Shown here piece by piece: positions 6,977 to 15,071 of a stretch of DNA of 15,154 nucleotides. Below the pieces are notes generated by a model that had not been told where the DNA came from, did no database searches, and worked only from the letters and a program-made list of their open reading frames with translations. The position numbers and the translations under genes were made by a program. How positions within the stretch are numbered: the first letter of the stretch is position 1; every line of letters starts with the position of its first letter. Where the stretch lies: the NCBI GenBank assembly GCA_004557315.1, contig SFEH01000043.1, forward strand, positions 1-15,154, read 5' to 3'. Source of the stretch: Bacteroidales bacterium (lineage in GTDB: Bacteria; Bacteroidota; Bacteroidia; Bacteroidales; UBA3663).

Positions 6977-9900
6977 TTACTTTACGAGAATCTTCTTCAC
7001 GCGTCCGGCAGCGTCACGAACGATGTTCACACCCTTCTTCAGAGTCTGTCTTACGACACCGTTAGTATCGAATATTGAGCCATTTGCCTCGTTCTCTGTG
7101 TCAATAGCACTAATGCCAGTGGCAATGGTGAAGTTGCCGTTCACGGCAGCGAGCTCACGAGCCTCGCCTGTCGATGTGGCAGCTATGATATTGTCGATAG
7201 ATACGATGCCGTTGCCCTCGCCTGCGAGCTTGATGTTAAGCAGGTCGGCAGAGCCGATCAGCATAGCAGAGCCGTCAGCGGTGTACATCACGATGCGGCA
7301 GTTGCCATTCTCAAGAAGGTTGGTAGCTACCATTACGTTCTCTGTAGCGCCAGCGAATGATACCTCGTCCAGCACAACACCGGCAGGCACAGTGATGTCC
7401 ATCTGTATTGCGGCGTATGGCATCTCGCTGTTGAGAGCGATATCCATCCTCTCTGCTGATATCTGCATACCGAGCGTGCCAGACTCCATTGCGGCTGTCT
7501 TCATAGCGTCCTTCGACTGAAGTGCTACTGCTCCATACTTGTTGCCATATACGTAGATGTTGTTGATCATCACGAGATCGGCAACAGTGTTCCTGCCGTC
7601 TTCATTGACATCGGCAGCCTTAACCTGCTTCTCAGAGAGAGTCTCCTCGTCTTTAACGCGGAGGACAAGGTCGCGGATATAGATGATATCGTCGATGTCT
7701 ACGCTGCCAGAGAGGTCGATATCGCCTGGCAGATAGTCTTTCTCCTTAATGAGATTCTTGAGAGCATCAAGCTGTTCTTCTGCGGCAGCGACGGCAGTCT
7801 CCACGTCAGCGATGTTGTCCGGCGTAATCTCTTTTTTCTGGAGGTCGGCGATTGCCTTCTCCATAGCCTGCCGTGCATCGGTCACCTCAGCGTCGGCAGC
7901 GGCTGTGTCAGAGATTTCCAGTTCGTCGTATGCCTTAACGAGAGTTTCGATACGTCCTGTTACGTCATCGAGCTGAGCGGTGTATTCGCTCTGTCTCTTA
8001 ACAGCGTCCTCCGCCATCTTCTTTATAGCGGCATCGATTTCGGTGTAAGCCTGTTCTGCAGCCTCAGTGCTGATGTTGCGAGGCTCGGCATCGGCAGCAG
8101 TCTTCTCAGCCTCGAGAGCTGTGAGAGCCTCGGTAATCTGAGTTGCTATGCCGTCCTTCGTGTCGTTGAACTCAGTCCATACGTCAACATTATCCTTGCA
8201 GAGAGTCTCCCATGTGCTGTCGAGAGTTGTCGTGAGACCTTCGAGCTTCGCTTTCTCTGCATCGTACGCCTCAGCGTTAGCCGCAAGGATTGCAGCATCC
8301 TCTTTAGCCTTCTGCAGTTCCTTTGTCTTCTCGTCGATCTCTTCGCTGAGTTTCTTTATCTGCTGTGCGATGCTTGTGATGACTTCTTCATTGACTTTTG
8401 CAGCATCTTTTCCGCAGCGGTTGTTAGCGTGGTCGGCATCGATACCCTTCTCTGTCTCAGAAATCTTGCCATCGATGCTTGCGATGTCACTGCCAAATGC
8501 GGTGGTCAGTTCGTCAGCAAATTCAGATTCTGCAATGCCAGCCTTCACTTTCTCCAGTTCAGCCTTTACGGCGTCGAGCTGATCAGTGAGAGAGTTGTAA
8601 GCCTGCAGCTCATTGTCGAGCGCCGCAATTCTCTTTGTCAGAGACTCTATCTGAGCATCAACAGCCTTCTGGTTCTCTTCCGAAGCGGCAGCCTCTATCT
8701 CTTCGTCTGTCATGTCGTCTGTGATGGTGAGAGAAGCGAGGAGGTCTGTAATCTCGTCATAGACAGCTGCCAATTCCTCCTCGTTGCCGCCGTTAGCCAC
8801 AGCGCGGTTGTAGAGCGGAATGAGCGTCTTCTGCACCTTGTCGTGCATGCCGTTGACGATAGCCTTAGCGTCGGTAGCCTCGAGCTCTGCAACCTTCTTC
8901 TTTATGTTGTCAAGAGCAGTCTGTGCCTCTGCAATCTTCTCCTCGACATAGTCCTTCGCTGTGCCTGGATAGTAGATAGGCTCAGAAACGGTAGTTTCTT
9001 CGTACTTCCATTTATCCCGCCAACTGAGTTTATTATATTTATCTACAGAGATGATTTCCCCTGTACGATAATGCTTGTATGCTTTAACCTCCTTCGTTCC
9101 AGTCACAATATTTGACGGACTGTCGGTGTCATTATATCCCTGCGTCTTAGCCTTTTCGTTGGCATCATTAGCAGCCTCGACAGCAGCATCGCCGGCAGCA
9201 AGGAGTTCTGTGAGCTTGTCAGCATACTCAAACGGCGACTTGTAGTCGTTGATGCCCAGTGCGCCTGTCTCGTCGTCTCCGTCAGCGATAAGCTTAATCT
9301 GAGCGTCGTAAGCTTTGAACTGGTTTTCAATAGCCTCAGCCTTCACTGCCTCAGCCTGTTCTACCTTAGCTTTTTCCTCAGCTTCTGCGAGATCAGTATC
9401 TATGCCACTGAGCATAGCAACGATGTTGTCGTGGTCGGAAGGAACATCCTTCGATGCTGCGAGAGCGGCCTCCGCATTCTCCACTTTCTCTTGAGCTTCC
9501 TCGATGGCAGGTTCCAGAGATGTAGAGAGAGGATAGTCTTCACTCAGCTTCTTCTGATAATCTGCTATGATGGTGTTTGCAGCAGAGATATGAGCATTAA
9601 CGTCAGCCGTTGCAGCCTCGCTGTATGCTGTCTCAAGATTAGACTCCACACCGTTCTTTATATCGAACTTGAGGTCGTCGATGACCTGCGGACCCTTGTT
9701 CTCTTTCTTCTTCTTATCGTAAGCATCGGTGATTTCTGCAACCTTTCCGCCTTCTTTCTCCTCGAACAGATCCATTGCAGCTTCGTTGTTATAGCCTTCG
9801 ATGTCAGCTACAATATCTGCGTATCTCTCTGCGAGATCGTTGATGACAGTTGCATAGCCGTTAGCGTCGGCAGTCTGCTGTGTCTCTTTGAGGAATGTGT

Positions 9901-12900
9901 CGAGAGCATCAGCAATCTTTGCCTCTACTGCCTTCACTTTGTCACGATAGCTCTGTCCTGCATCGAAACGTCCTTCAGCCTCGCCGTATGCGGTGTTGAA
10001 GTCGGAGTTGATGCCTCTCAGTTCCTCGTACAACGGGAAGAGCGTCTCGTTGGCAGTCTCGATGCTTGCGGCATATCCGCTCACGCCGTTCGCGTCGAGA
10101 GCGTGCTGGTATGATGCATATTTGCTGATGTCATAGACAGCAGCGTTGTAAGCGGCTTTCGCTGTCTTGTATTCAGCCTCGAAATTAGCCTTGACAATCT
10201 CGTTGTGCTGTTTGACAGCTTCGTCGTATGTACCTTTTGCTTTGTTTATAATGTCATTTATAGACGAACTGATAGATGATTTCTCGCTGTCGAACTCTTC
10301 CTGATAAGCCTCAGATTCGCCTTTGTTCACTTTTGTGAGGACATTTGTATCAAGATTGTCTATCTTAGTCTTGATAGCCTCAAGTTCAGTCTTGTAGCCG
10401 TTGAGAGCGTCGAGCTTTTCAGTGAGAGCCTGTTTGTCTTCATCAGTCTCAGCGCTATTGAGAGCAGCCTCTGTGTCAGCGATTCTAATATTGATTGTCT
10501 TGACAGCTTCATCGTATGATGTGTTCAGCGTAGCGACATCTTCAACCTGTCCGGTGTAAGCGTCCTTGTTTGCCTTTGCATCTATGAGAACATTCTCCAT
10601 TGTATTTCTGTTCTCCTCGATAGAAGCGTCGTAGCCGATGTTCTCGTCCGTAGCCTTGCCAAAGTCAACAGATGTGCCGTTGTTGTAGCACTCCTCAATC
10701 TGAGCGTCGTAGCCGTTGATGAGACGGAGGCATTCGTTCAGCTGACCCTGGTAGAGATCCTGTGCGCCGACAAACTGCTCGCCGCTGTAGAGTGCGCCCA
10801 CCTGGCTGTAGTAGTTTGCCCACTCGCTCTTTGCTCTCGTCTGTTTATTCTTCTGTGTGTTGTAAGCCTCAAGGTTATCCTTTGCATCACCCGCTACAGC
10901 CTCGATGTTCGCTTTGAGGGTGTTGAGAGCCTCTTCCTCAGATGCTATATCGCCGTATGCAGCTTTGTTTCCGCGGTATTTAGCAGCAAGAGTGTTCAGC
11001 TCATCAGTGTAGCTTTTGAGTTTGCCAGAATAGAATCCGTTTGGATCAAGTCCATCGGCGTCAATAGCTTTTTTCGCATTCGTGAGCGAAGCGTATAGCG
11101 TACCTGCTTTCTCCCGCAGGTAGTTTGAAGCAATGACATCCTTAGCAGTGTTTATCGCGTCTGTGACAGCCTGAACGTTTTCTTCCACTGTTACAGTCTG
11201 CTCACTATTGAATTGGTCAAGAAGAGTCCTTGCCGCTTCGATATTCGTGTTAGCGTCAGTCTTGAAATCTTTGTTCGTTATCTTCTTATAATACTCGTCA
11301 TTGTACAGGTCGTTGATCTCTGCGAGACGATTATCATAAGCTGTATTGTTGACCTCGTAAGCTTCCTGGTGAGCTTTGATGCTCGTGGAAATTCTATTGA
11401 TTTCCGTGGTCCATTTGCTGTAGTTCTCTGCGCAGCCAGTGTGTCCTTCGCCATGAGCTTCAAGCTCTTTTTTGAGAGCGTCGATGGCAGCCTTGTCGTC
11501 ATCGTATCCGAGCATGTCTTTGCTTGCGCCCTCAAGTTGCTTCTCGAGTTTCGCCACCTGTGTCATAACCTCGTTGTATATCACAACGTCCGACTGTGTA
11601 ACAACCCACTTGTTATAGTTATCAGATGCACTAATGGCTTCAGCGCTCCATGTATCAAAAGCTGTGGAATCGAAATTTTTAAGAGCCTCATTAGCAGCCT
11701 GTATGCTGCGTGGAGAAGCTTTACGGAAGCTGTCTTCTATAGTCTTCTTCTCAGTGTCCAGACTCGCCTGCAGTGTCGTCTTCTGTTCCTTAAGAGTCTT
11801 TATAATTTCAGCATCATCTTCAGGATAAGTGGTGTCGTCTGAGAGCTCCGGCAGATTGACGTTGAGTTTCTCTTGTATATCGTTGAGTTTTTTAGTGGCT
11901 TCGTTGTATGCCGTGACATCAGCCTTCGCGTCCGCGATATCTTGGCTGTAATCGTCAATAGCCTTCTGCGCTTCATCCTTCGACATCTTGCCCTTGGCAT
12001 AATTCTCCAAGGCATCGTTAGCAGTTTTGTACGCAGCATCAAGCTCGGCTTTGATAAACGTATTGTCAGTATCAATCTTGGCTGCCTCATCCTTTTGTGA
12101 ATCCAGTTCTGCCTTAAGAGCTTTGTATCCGCCGGTTGCGTCCACTGCCTCTTTGACAATCTTTGCTATATCCTCAGCATTGAGTGTCTTGACAAGGTTC
12201 TTATAGTCCTCGTCGTCAGTGCCATTCTCATATTTCTTAGCGTTCTTGTTGTCCTCGTTTGTCTGCTTCATCGTGTTGATGGTAGCAGCGACTTCGTTCA
12301 TCTTGTTGTTGGCGTCTTTATAAACTTCGTCGTTGAGCTTGCCATCGAGTTTCAAAGTCTGCAAATCGAGGTTCTGCTTGTCGTATTCAGCCTGCAGCTC
12401 GTCGATATATTTGACAGCCTCATTGTATGCCTCGAGGTTCTTCACAGCTGTTTCGTATGCCGTCTGGGCGTCATTCGCAGCCTTTATCAAGTTCTTCAGT
12501 TCTGTCTCCAGAGCTGTGCGTTCATCCTTGACGATAATCTCCTTTAATGCCTCGGCCTTCTCTTTTGCATCAGCGACAGCAGCGTTGACAGCCTTTTTCT
12601 CAGCCCCCAGCGGGTCGTCGTCAGCGATAGGGTCGAATGGGTCAGGGAGATTGTTTACAGCATTTTCAGAATATGTCTTAGCAGCCTTTTTAGCTTCAGC
12701 TTCAGCGCGTTCTTTTGCGTCATTGACATTCTTCTTCTCTGTGTCGATAGAAGATTCTATTTCCGCCTTCTTCTCATCCAGTTTGAGTTCCTCTGCAGCT
12801 GTCTCGACATCTGTCTTAAGATTGTCGTATGCTGTGATAGCATTATCGATGGCATCGACGTCTTCGCCTTTGCCGTCGTAGTTCATATATCCTTCGACAG

Positions 12901-13552
12901 TTGCTTTTGCAGCCTCAGCGTCAGCCTTTTCTGTGCTGATGCTCTTCAGCAGTTCGTCCTTTGCAGTAGCCTGTGCAGCCTTTGCGGCCTCGTCAGCCTC
13001 TGCTGCGGTCTCTGCAATTTTGTTATATGCATCGATATTTGCATTTACAGTGTCGAGAGCCTTTTTGGCATCCTCCGGGTTGTTGTAGAATCCCTGGAGT
13101 TCCTCGTCTGTATAGCCTGTCGTAATGGCATCGATTTTAGCTTGGTAGTCTGCCTTTACAGAAGGTACTACGATATCCTTGATAGCATCCTCTGCCTTTC
13201 CTCTTGCGATTCCCTCTTCCTCTATGGCTGCTAAGAGACTGTGATAGTCTTCTGTAGCTGCCTGTTCTGCTGCTTTGGCAGCTTTCTTGAGTGTGTCAAG
13301 TTCAGCAGCCTTCGCCTGCAGTTCCTCCTCTGTAGCTTCGTCAGAGAGTTTCTCGATTTGGTTACTCAGTTCGGTGAATTGTCCTACGTATTCTAATTGC
13401 ACCGCTTGAGGATAAGTGCCAAGCTCGATAATGGCTAAACGGCATTCCTCCTGAAGTTGCGCCTTTGTGTAGTTCGCTACAGCATCCTGCGCCTGCGCAG
13501 GTACTGAAGCTGCTGCAAGTATGACAGCAACGGGTAATGTAGATTTGTTCAT
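6977..13552 (-). CDS. Gene A: giant secreted helical stalk protein with C-terminal dockerin-like and cohesin-like domains
   Basis: 2191 aa. Residues 1-21 form a signal peptide (MNKSTLPVAVILAAASVPAQA, cleavage after AQA). Residues 22-1940 are almost wholly Ala/Glu/Lys/Asp-rich and predicted helical, with degenerate repeated motifs such as AYNEA (about 375, 548; variants at 175, 658) and DTEKK (about 270, 599). Proline-rich breaks occur near 302-315, and a Tyr/Lys/Trp-rich insert at 1482-1535. Dockerin-like loops are at 1943 (DIDLSGSVDIDD) and 1981 (DVNEDGRNTVAD). A cohesin-like domain occupies about 2030-2145 (YAAIQMDITVPAGV), and the tail ends VKKILVK. It lacks the N-terminal cohesin-like pair of B and C. 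The start is supported by the signal peptide; an A/C-rich leader and TAAATTTG promoter lie upstream. It is probably exported and surface-associated or secreted; function unknown. Confidence 0.94.
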   Translation of the reverse strand: MNKSTLPVAVILAAASVPAQAQDAVANYTKAQLQEECRLAIIELGTYPQAVQLEYVGQFTELSNQIEKLSDEATEEELQAKAAELDTLKKAAKAAEQAATEDYHSLLAAIEEEGIARGKAEDAIKDIVVPSVKADYQAKIDAITTGYTDEELQGFYNNPEDAKKALDTVNANIDAYNKIAETAAEADEAAKAAQATAKDELLKSISTEKADAEAAKATVEGYMNYDGKGEDVDAIDNAITAYDNLKTDVETAAEELKLDEKKAEIESSIDTEKKNVNDAKERAEAEAKKAAKTYSENAVNNLPDPFDPIADDDPLGAEKKAVNAAVADAKEKAEALKEIIVKDERTALETELKNLIKAANDAQTAYETAVKNLEAYNEAVKYIDELQAEYDKQNLDLQTLKLDGKLNDEVYKDANNKMNEVAATINTMKQTNEDNKNAKKYENGTDDEDYKNLVKTLNAEDIAKIVKEAVDATGGYKALKAELDSQKDEAAKIDTDNTFIKAELDAAYKTANDALENYAKGKMSKDEAQKAIDDYSQDIADAKADVTAYNEATKKLNDIQEKLNVNLPELSDDTTYPEDDAEIIKTLKEQKTTLQASLDTEKKTIEDSFRKASPRSIQAANEALKNFDSTAFDTWSAEAISASDNYNKWVVTQSDVVIYNEVMTQVAKLEKQLEGASKDMLGYDDDKAAIDALKKELEAHGEGHTGCAENYSKWTTEINRISTSIKAHQEAYEVNNTAYDNRLAEINDLYNDEYYKKITNKDFKTDANTNIEAARTLLDQFNSEQTVTVEENVQAVTDAINTAKDVIASNYLREKAGTLYASLTNAKKAIDADGLDPNGFYSGKLKSYTDELNTLAAKYRGNKAAYGDIASEEEALNTLKANIEAVAGDAKDNLEAYNTQKNKQTRAKSEWANYYSQVGALYSGEQFVGAQDLYQGQLNECLRLINGYDAQIEECYNNGTSVDFGKATDENIGYDASIEENRNTMENVLIDAKANKDAYTGQVEDVATLNTSYDEAVKTINIRIADTEAALNSAETDEDKQALTEKLDALNGYKTELEAIKTKIDNLDTNVLTKVNKGESEAYQEEFDSEKSSISSSINDIINKAKGTYDEAVKQHNEIVKANFEAEYKTAKAAYNAAVYDISKYASYQHALDANGVSGYAASIETANETLFPLYEELRGINSDFNTAYGEAEGRFDAGQSYRDKVKAVEAKIADALDTFLKETQQTADANGYATVINDLAERYADIVADIEGYNNEAAMDLFEEKEGGKVAEITDAYDKKKKENKGPQVIDDLKFDIKNGVESNLETAYSEAATADVNAHISAANTIIADYQKKLSEDYPLSTSLEPAIEEAQEKVENAEAALAASKDVPSDHDNIVAMLSGIDTDLAEAEEKAKVEQAEAVKAEAIENQFKAYDAQIKLIADGDDETGALGINDYKSPFEYADKLTELLAAGDAAVEAANDANEKAKTQGYNDTDSPSNIVTGTKEVKAYKHYRTGEIISVDKYNKLSWRDKWKYEETTVSEPIYYPGTAKDYVEEKIAEAQTALDNIKKKVAELEATDAKAIVNGMHDKVQKTLIPLYNRAVANGGNEEELAAVYDEITDLLASLTITDDMTDEEIEAAASEENQKAVDAQIESLTKRIAALDNELQAYNSLTDQLDAVKAELEKVKAGIAESEFADELTTAFGSDIASIDGKISETEKGIDADHANNRCGKDAAKVNEEVITSIAQQIKKLSEEIDEKTKELQKAKEDAAILAANAEAYDAEKAKLEGLTTTLDSTWETLCKDNVDVWTEFNDTKDGIATQITEALTALEAEKTAADAEPRNISTEAAEQAYTEIDAAIKKMAEDAVKRQSEYTAQLDDVTGRIETLVKAYDELEISDTAAADAEVTDARQAMEKAIADLQKKEITPDNIADVETAVAAAEEQLDALKNLIKEKDYLPGDIDLSGSVDIDDIIYIRDLVLRVKDEETLSEKQVKAADVNEDGRNTVADLVMINNIYVYGNKYGAVALQSKDAMKTAAMESGTLGMQISAERMDIALNSEMPYAAIQMDITVPAGVVLDEVSFAGATENVMVATNLLENGNCRIVMYTADGSAMLIGSADLLNIKLAGEGNGIVSIDNIIAATSTGEARELAAVNGNFTIATGISAIDTENEANGSIFDTNGVVRQTLKKGVNIVRDAAGRVKKILVK

Positions 13553-13555
13553 GTT

Positions 13556-13571
13556 CTTTTAAATTTAAAAG
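13556..13571. repeat. Perfect 16-bp palindrome just before the gene A start
   Basis: CTTTTAAATTTAAAAG is identical on both strands and lies three bases upstream of the gene A ATG. In RNA it would be a weak AU-rich hairpin overlapping the ribosome-binding region; in DNA it could be an operator half-site pair. An A/T-rich palindrome can also arise by chance. Confidence 0.6.
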
Positions 13572-13616
13572 GTTATTGTTTGTTTTTTGTTGTTATTCTA
13601 TGATGGAAAGTGCGTG

Positions 13617-13651
13617 AGCATGTATAAATGGCTGATATACAGCATGTATAA
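13617..13651. promoter_or_regulatory. 11-bp direct repeats in the gene A leader
   Basis: AGCATGTATAA occurs exactly at 13617-13627 and again at 13641-13651, a 24-bp period with 13 bases between. The gap also contains GCTG, mirrored by CAGC at the edge of the second copy (13631-13643). Paired direct repeats about two helical turns apart are the known style of LytTR-family binding sites (usually 9-bp repeats with a 12-13 bp gap), and a LytTR gene lies just upstream. They fall downstream of the predicted promoter, so they might repress, or the real promoter may be different. Confidence 0.4.
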
Positions 13652-13678
13652 TGGGTTAGTGTATACCACATTGTTATG

Positions 13679-13715
13679 CAAATTTACTTAAAATTATAGA
13701 AAGAAATACAACAAA
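13679..13715 (-). promoter_or_regulatory. Bacteroidetes-type promoter for the gene A-B-C cluster
   Basis: The minus strand has TAAATTTG (13686-13679), an exact match to the -7 consensus TAnnTTTG. GTTG (13712-13709) lies 22 bases upstream and TTTG (13715-13712) 25 bases upstream; the usual gap is about 19-21, so the -33 match is imperfect. The start of transcription would be near 13672, giving a leader of about 120 bases before gene A. The -33 region overlaps the tail of the preceding terminator. Confidence 0.6.
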
Positions 13716-13745
13716 ACATCCCTCACTGTCTGAGCGTGGGGGATG
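13712..13745 (-). terminator. Terminator after the LytTR gene
   Basis: On the minus strand, CATCCCCCAC (13745-13736) pairs with GTGAGGGATG (13726-13717) over ten positions with one C-A mismatch and a nine-base loop, followed by TTTTGTTG. It lies 95 bases past the LytTR stop, and it separates that gene from the promoter of gene A. The short, interrupted U-run suggests it could be leaky. Confidence 0.7.
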
Positions 13746-13840
13746 GCTGTGTGAACATGAATGTTTCGTGTGTGAGTGTGTTTTTCTATGGTTGATAGCT
13801 GGGGCTGACGGGGAAGAGAAGTCGTGGCGGGATGATGATG

Positions 13841-14200
13841 TCAGATGTCGTATGTCTTCACGATATGGTCGCGCAGACCTTTCAGATTGCCTTTTGATGT
13901 CGATATGGGCCGCATCTTGTCGGTATTGAACGACAGCGTGAGGTTCTGTAGGTTGACAGACGTGATGTGGTTGATATTGACGAGATAGCTTCTCCCCATA
14001 CGATAGAATGGCGATGGGACTTTCTTCCCAAGGAAGACGGAGGTTATAGCGTCGTCAAAGAAAGAGAGTGTGGAGAGCTGGGTCTTTACTTTCCCGTCAA
14101 GGAAATAGAAGTCGGTATAATTGCCGTCAGCCTTCAGGTATGCGACATTGGCGAGATTGATGATGTCAATGCCATTGCGTGATTTGATGAATAGATTCAT
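13841..14200 (-). CDS. Stand-alone LytTR-domain DNA-binding regulator
   Basis: 119 aa, essentially all one LytTR domain. Visible family features are the first strand FIKSRNGIDIINL, the segment VAYLKADGNYTDFYFLDGK, the TLSFFDDAI helix and the hallmark FYRMGRSYLVNINHI (the conserved R-x-x-RSYLVN core). LytTR domains bind paired direct repeats and normally sit behind a receiver domain; here there is no receiver or membrane segment, so its activating input is unclear. The ATG at 14200 is preceded by AAAGGA about ten bases away, a rare clear ribosome site in this window. The short palindrome AAAGGACCTTT overlaps this site. The gene follows a long structured leader and is separated from gene A by a terminator. 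Control of genes A, B and C is inferred from position and from the direct repeats in the gene A leader. Confidence 0.92.
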   Translation of the reverse strand: MNLFIKSRNGIDIINLANVAYLKADGNYTDFYFLDGKVKTQLSTLSFFDDAITSVFLGKKVPSPFYRMGRSYLVNINHITSVNLQNLTLSFNTDKMRPISTSKGNLKGLRDHIVKTYDI

Positions 14201-14230
14201 GGAAGAAAGGTCCTTTAGGTGAGATGTGCT

Positions 14231-14290
14231 GCACGCTATGGAGAGTGAATTCTCTCAGGAGAAACCTTTACCCATAGACTGAAAGCGTGC
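14231..14290 (-). promoter_or_regulatory. Nested stem structure close to the LytTR start
   Basis: GCACGC (14231-14236) pairs with GCGTGC (14285-14290), and immediately inside TATGG (14237-14241) pairs with CCATA (14272-14276), with an eight-base bulge on one side. The interior holds smaller complementary pairs (GAGAG/CTCTC and AGG/CCT). It lies 31-90 bases upstream of the LytTR ATG. The interior contains AAAGG on the minus strand and CCTTT occurs next to the ribosome site, so alternative pairings are possible. Confidence 0.45.
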
Positions 14291-14485
14291 TGTCAAGGCT
14301 GTGTCGCATTTATGGCCATGCGCCTGCCCAAATTAAAGGACACAAGAAAGCGTGGAAACGTCTGTCGTCTGTCCCACACATCGAGGCTCCAGCAATTGCC
14401 TATCAAAGTTGAACAGACAACGTCAGAGCCCACGCCGATATGATGATATGCTTCACCGCCTACCATACGTGGGTCGCTGCCAGCA

Positions 14486-14597
14486 TGTGCGGACATGGGT
14501 ATGCCGCACACCGCTCCACAGCTGCATATTTCTATGCCTGCCGTGGGGCTTGGTCTTGACTTCTGTATGGTCGGGTGGTGAGATACTATCACACCCG
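14486..14597 (-). other. Cluster of three consecutive hairpins
   Basis: Stem 1 is TGTGCGG/CCGCACA (14486-14492 with 14504-14510). Stem 2 is CCACAGC with GCCGTGG (14516-14522 with 14540-14546, one G-U on the minus strand), continued by GCAT/ATGC (14524-14527 with 14534-14537). Stem 3 is CGGGT/ACCCG (14572-14576 with 14593-14597), continued by GTGA/TCAC (14578-14581 with 14589-14592) across a one-base bulge. Three good stems in 112 bases is the densest structure in the leader and its best candidate core. Confidence 0.5.
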
Positions 14598-15036
14598 GAG
14601 CATCTACCGTTGGCCATGTCCTGACTTTGACATTTAGAATTTGCTGGATTCGATGTGTCAAGAACAAAGCGTCGAGTAAACGCCTTCAATATGTCTTGGA
14701 TTATGCATGATGTGAGGCTGAAAGGCTGGTATATACATATCAGTCAGGAGCCTTACAACAATGGGTGTCAGGAATGTCCCACGAAGACAATCTGCCTTTC
14801 CACCCCAAGACATGTATAGCTTGCAGCCGGCCTGTCAGGAAAGCTGGCAGACAAGGTTCCTGTCAAGCTGCATCCCACCCCGACCTCCCGTCGTGTGTGG
14901 ACGATATGATGTCTTCACACTTTGGGCACGGCGTGGGGTCTTGCCTGTCCCATACATGAGTTGTAGATAACTATTCACAAAATGCAGATAATTATTGGTT
15001 CTCAGCATGTAACGGCTTTTTGTACATAATCCAAGG

Positions 15037-15044
15037 CAAAGTTA
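15037..15044 (-). promoter_or_regulatory. Bacteroidetes -7 box driving the LytTR leader
   Basis: The minus strand reads TAACTTTG, the commonest form of the TAnnTTTG -7 element, preceded by a T-rich stretch (TTTTTTTCG). No good TTTG lies at the usual -33 distance; the nearest TTG is about 24 bases upstream. Transcription would start near 15030 and run left towards the LytTR gene. A weak -33 box combined with upstream repeats suggests dependence on an activator. Confidence 0.6.
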
Positions 15045-15071
15045 CGAAAAAAATATACCTAAAATCCGCAA

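Larger units (their letters stand above)
14201..15030 (-). ncRNA. Candidate long structured leader or non-coding RNA upstream of the LytTR gene
   Basis: About 830 bases lie between an exact TAnnTTTG box and the LytTR ATG. The longest open frames are about 124 aa (minus, 14667-14293) and under 91 aa on the plus strand; several overlap one another and none looks like a protein family. Minus-strand RNA shows many stems: 14895-14920, 14822-14872, 14667-14686, 14616-14633, 14572-14597 (9 bp plus one bulge), 14516-14546 (7 + 4 bp), 14486-14510 (7 bp), 14429-14473 (6 bp), 14352-14377, 14305-14322 and 14231-14290. The three from 14597 to 14486 are almost back to back. A decayed gene is the main alternative. 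Stems were found by eye, without a statistical test. Confidence 0.35.

Noticed and set aside
14641..14660. TGCTGGATTCGATG, similar to the 5' end of tmRNA
   Set aside because: Only a short stretch matches, it is on the plus strand, and no tRNA-like 3' end or tag-peptide reading frame follows.
14627..14660. TTGACA with a 17-base gap to TCTAAA on the minus strand, like a sigma-70 promoter
   Set aside because: Bacteroidetes housekeeping promoters do not use this consensus, and nothing obvious starts downstream.
14293..14667. Minus-strand 124-codon frame
   Set aside because: Its composition is unusual (many Cys, Pro and Trp), it overlaps another frame on the same strand, has no family pattern and lies across the hairpin cluster.
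14835..14957. Minus-strand 40-codon frame beginning MYGTGKTPRRAQ
   Set aside because: It would be the first sizeable frame after the leader promoter, but it has no ribosome site and overlaps hairpins; there is not enough evidence to call a leader peptide.
14765..14959. Plus-strand 64-codon frame with PKTCIACSRP, faintly like the zinc-binding start of DUF2256 proteins
   Set aside because: Only about ten residues fit; the conserved Trp and the second cysteine pair are missing, and the frame ends without family features. It could be chance or a relic.
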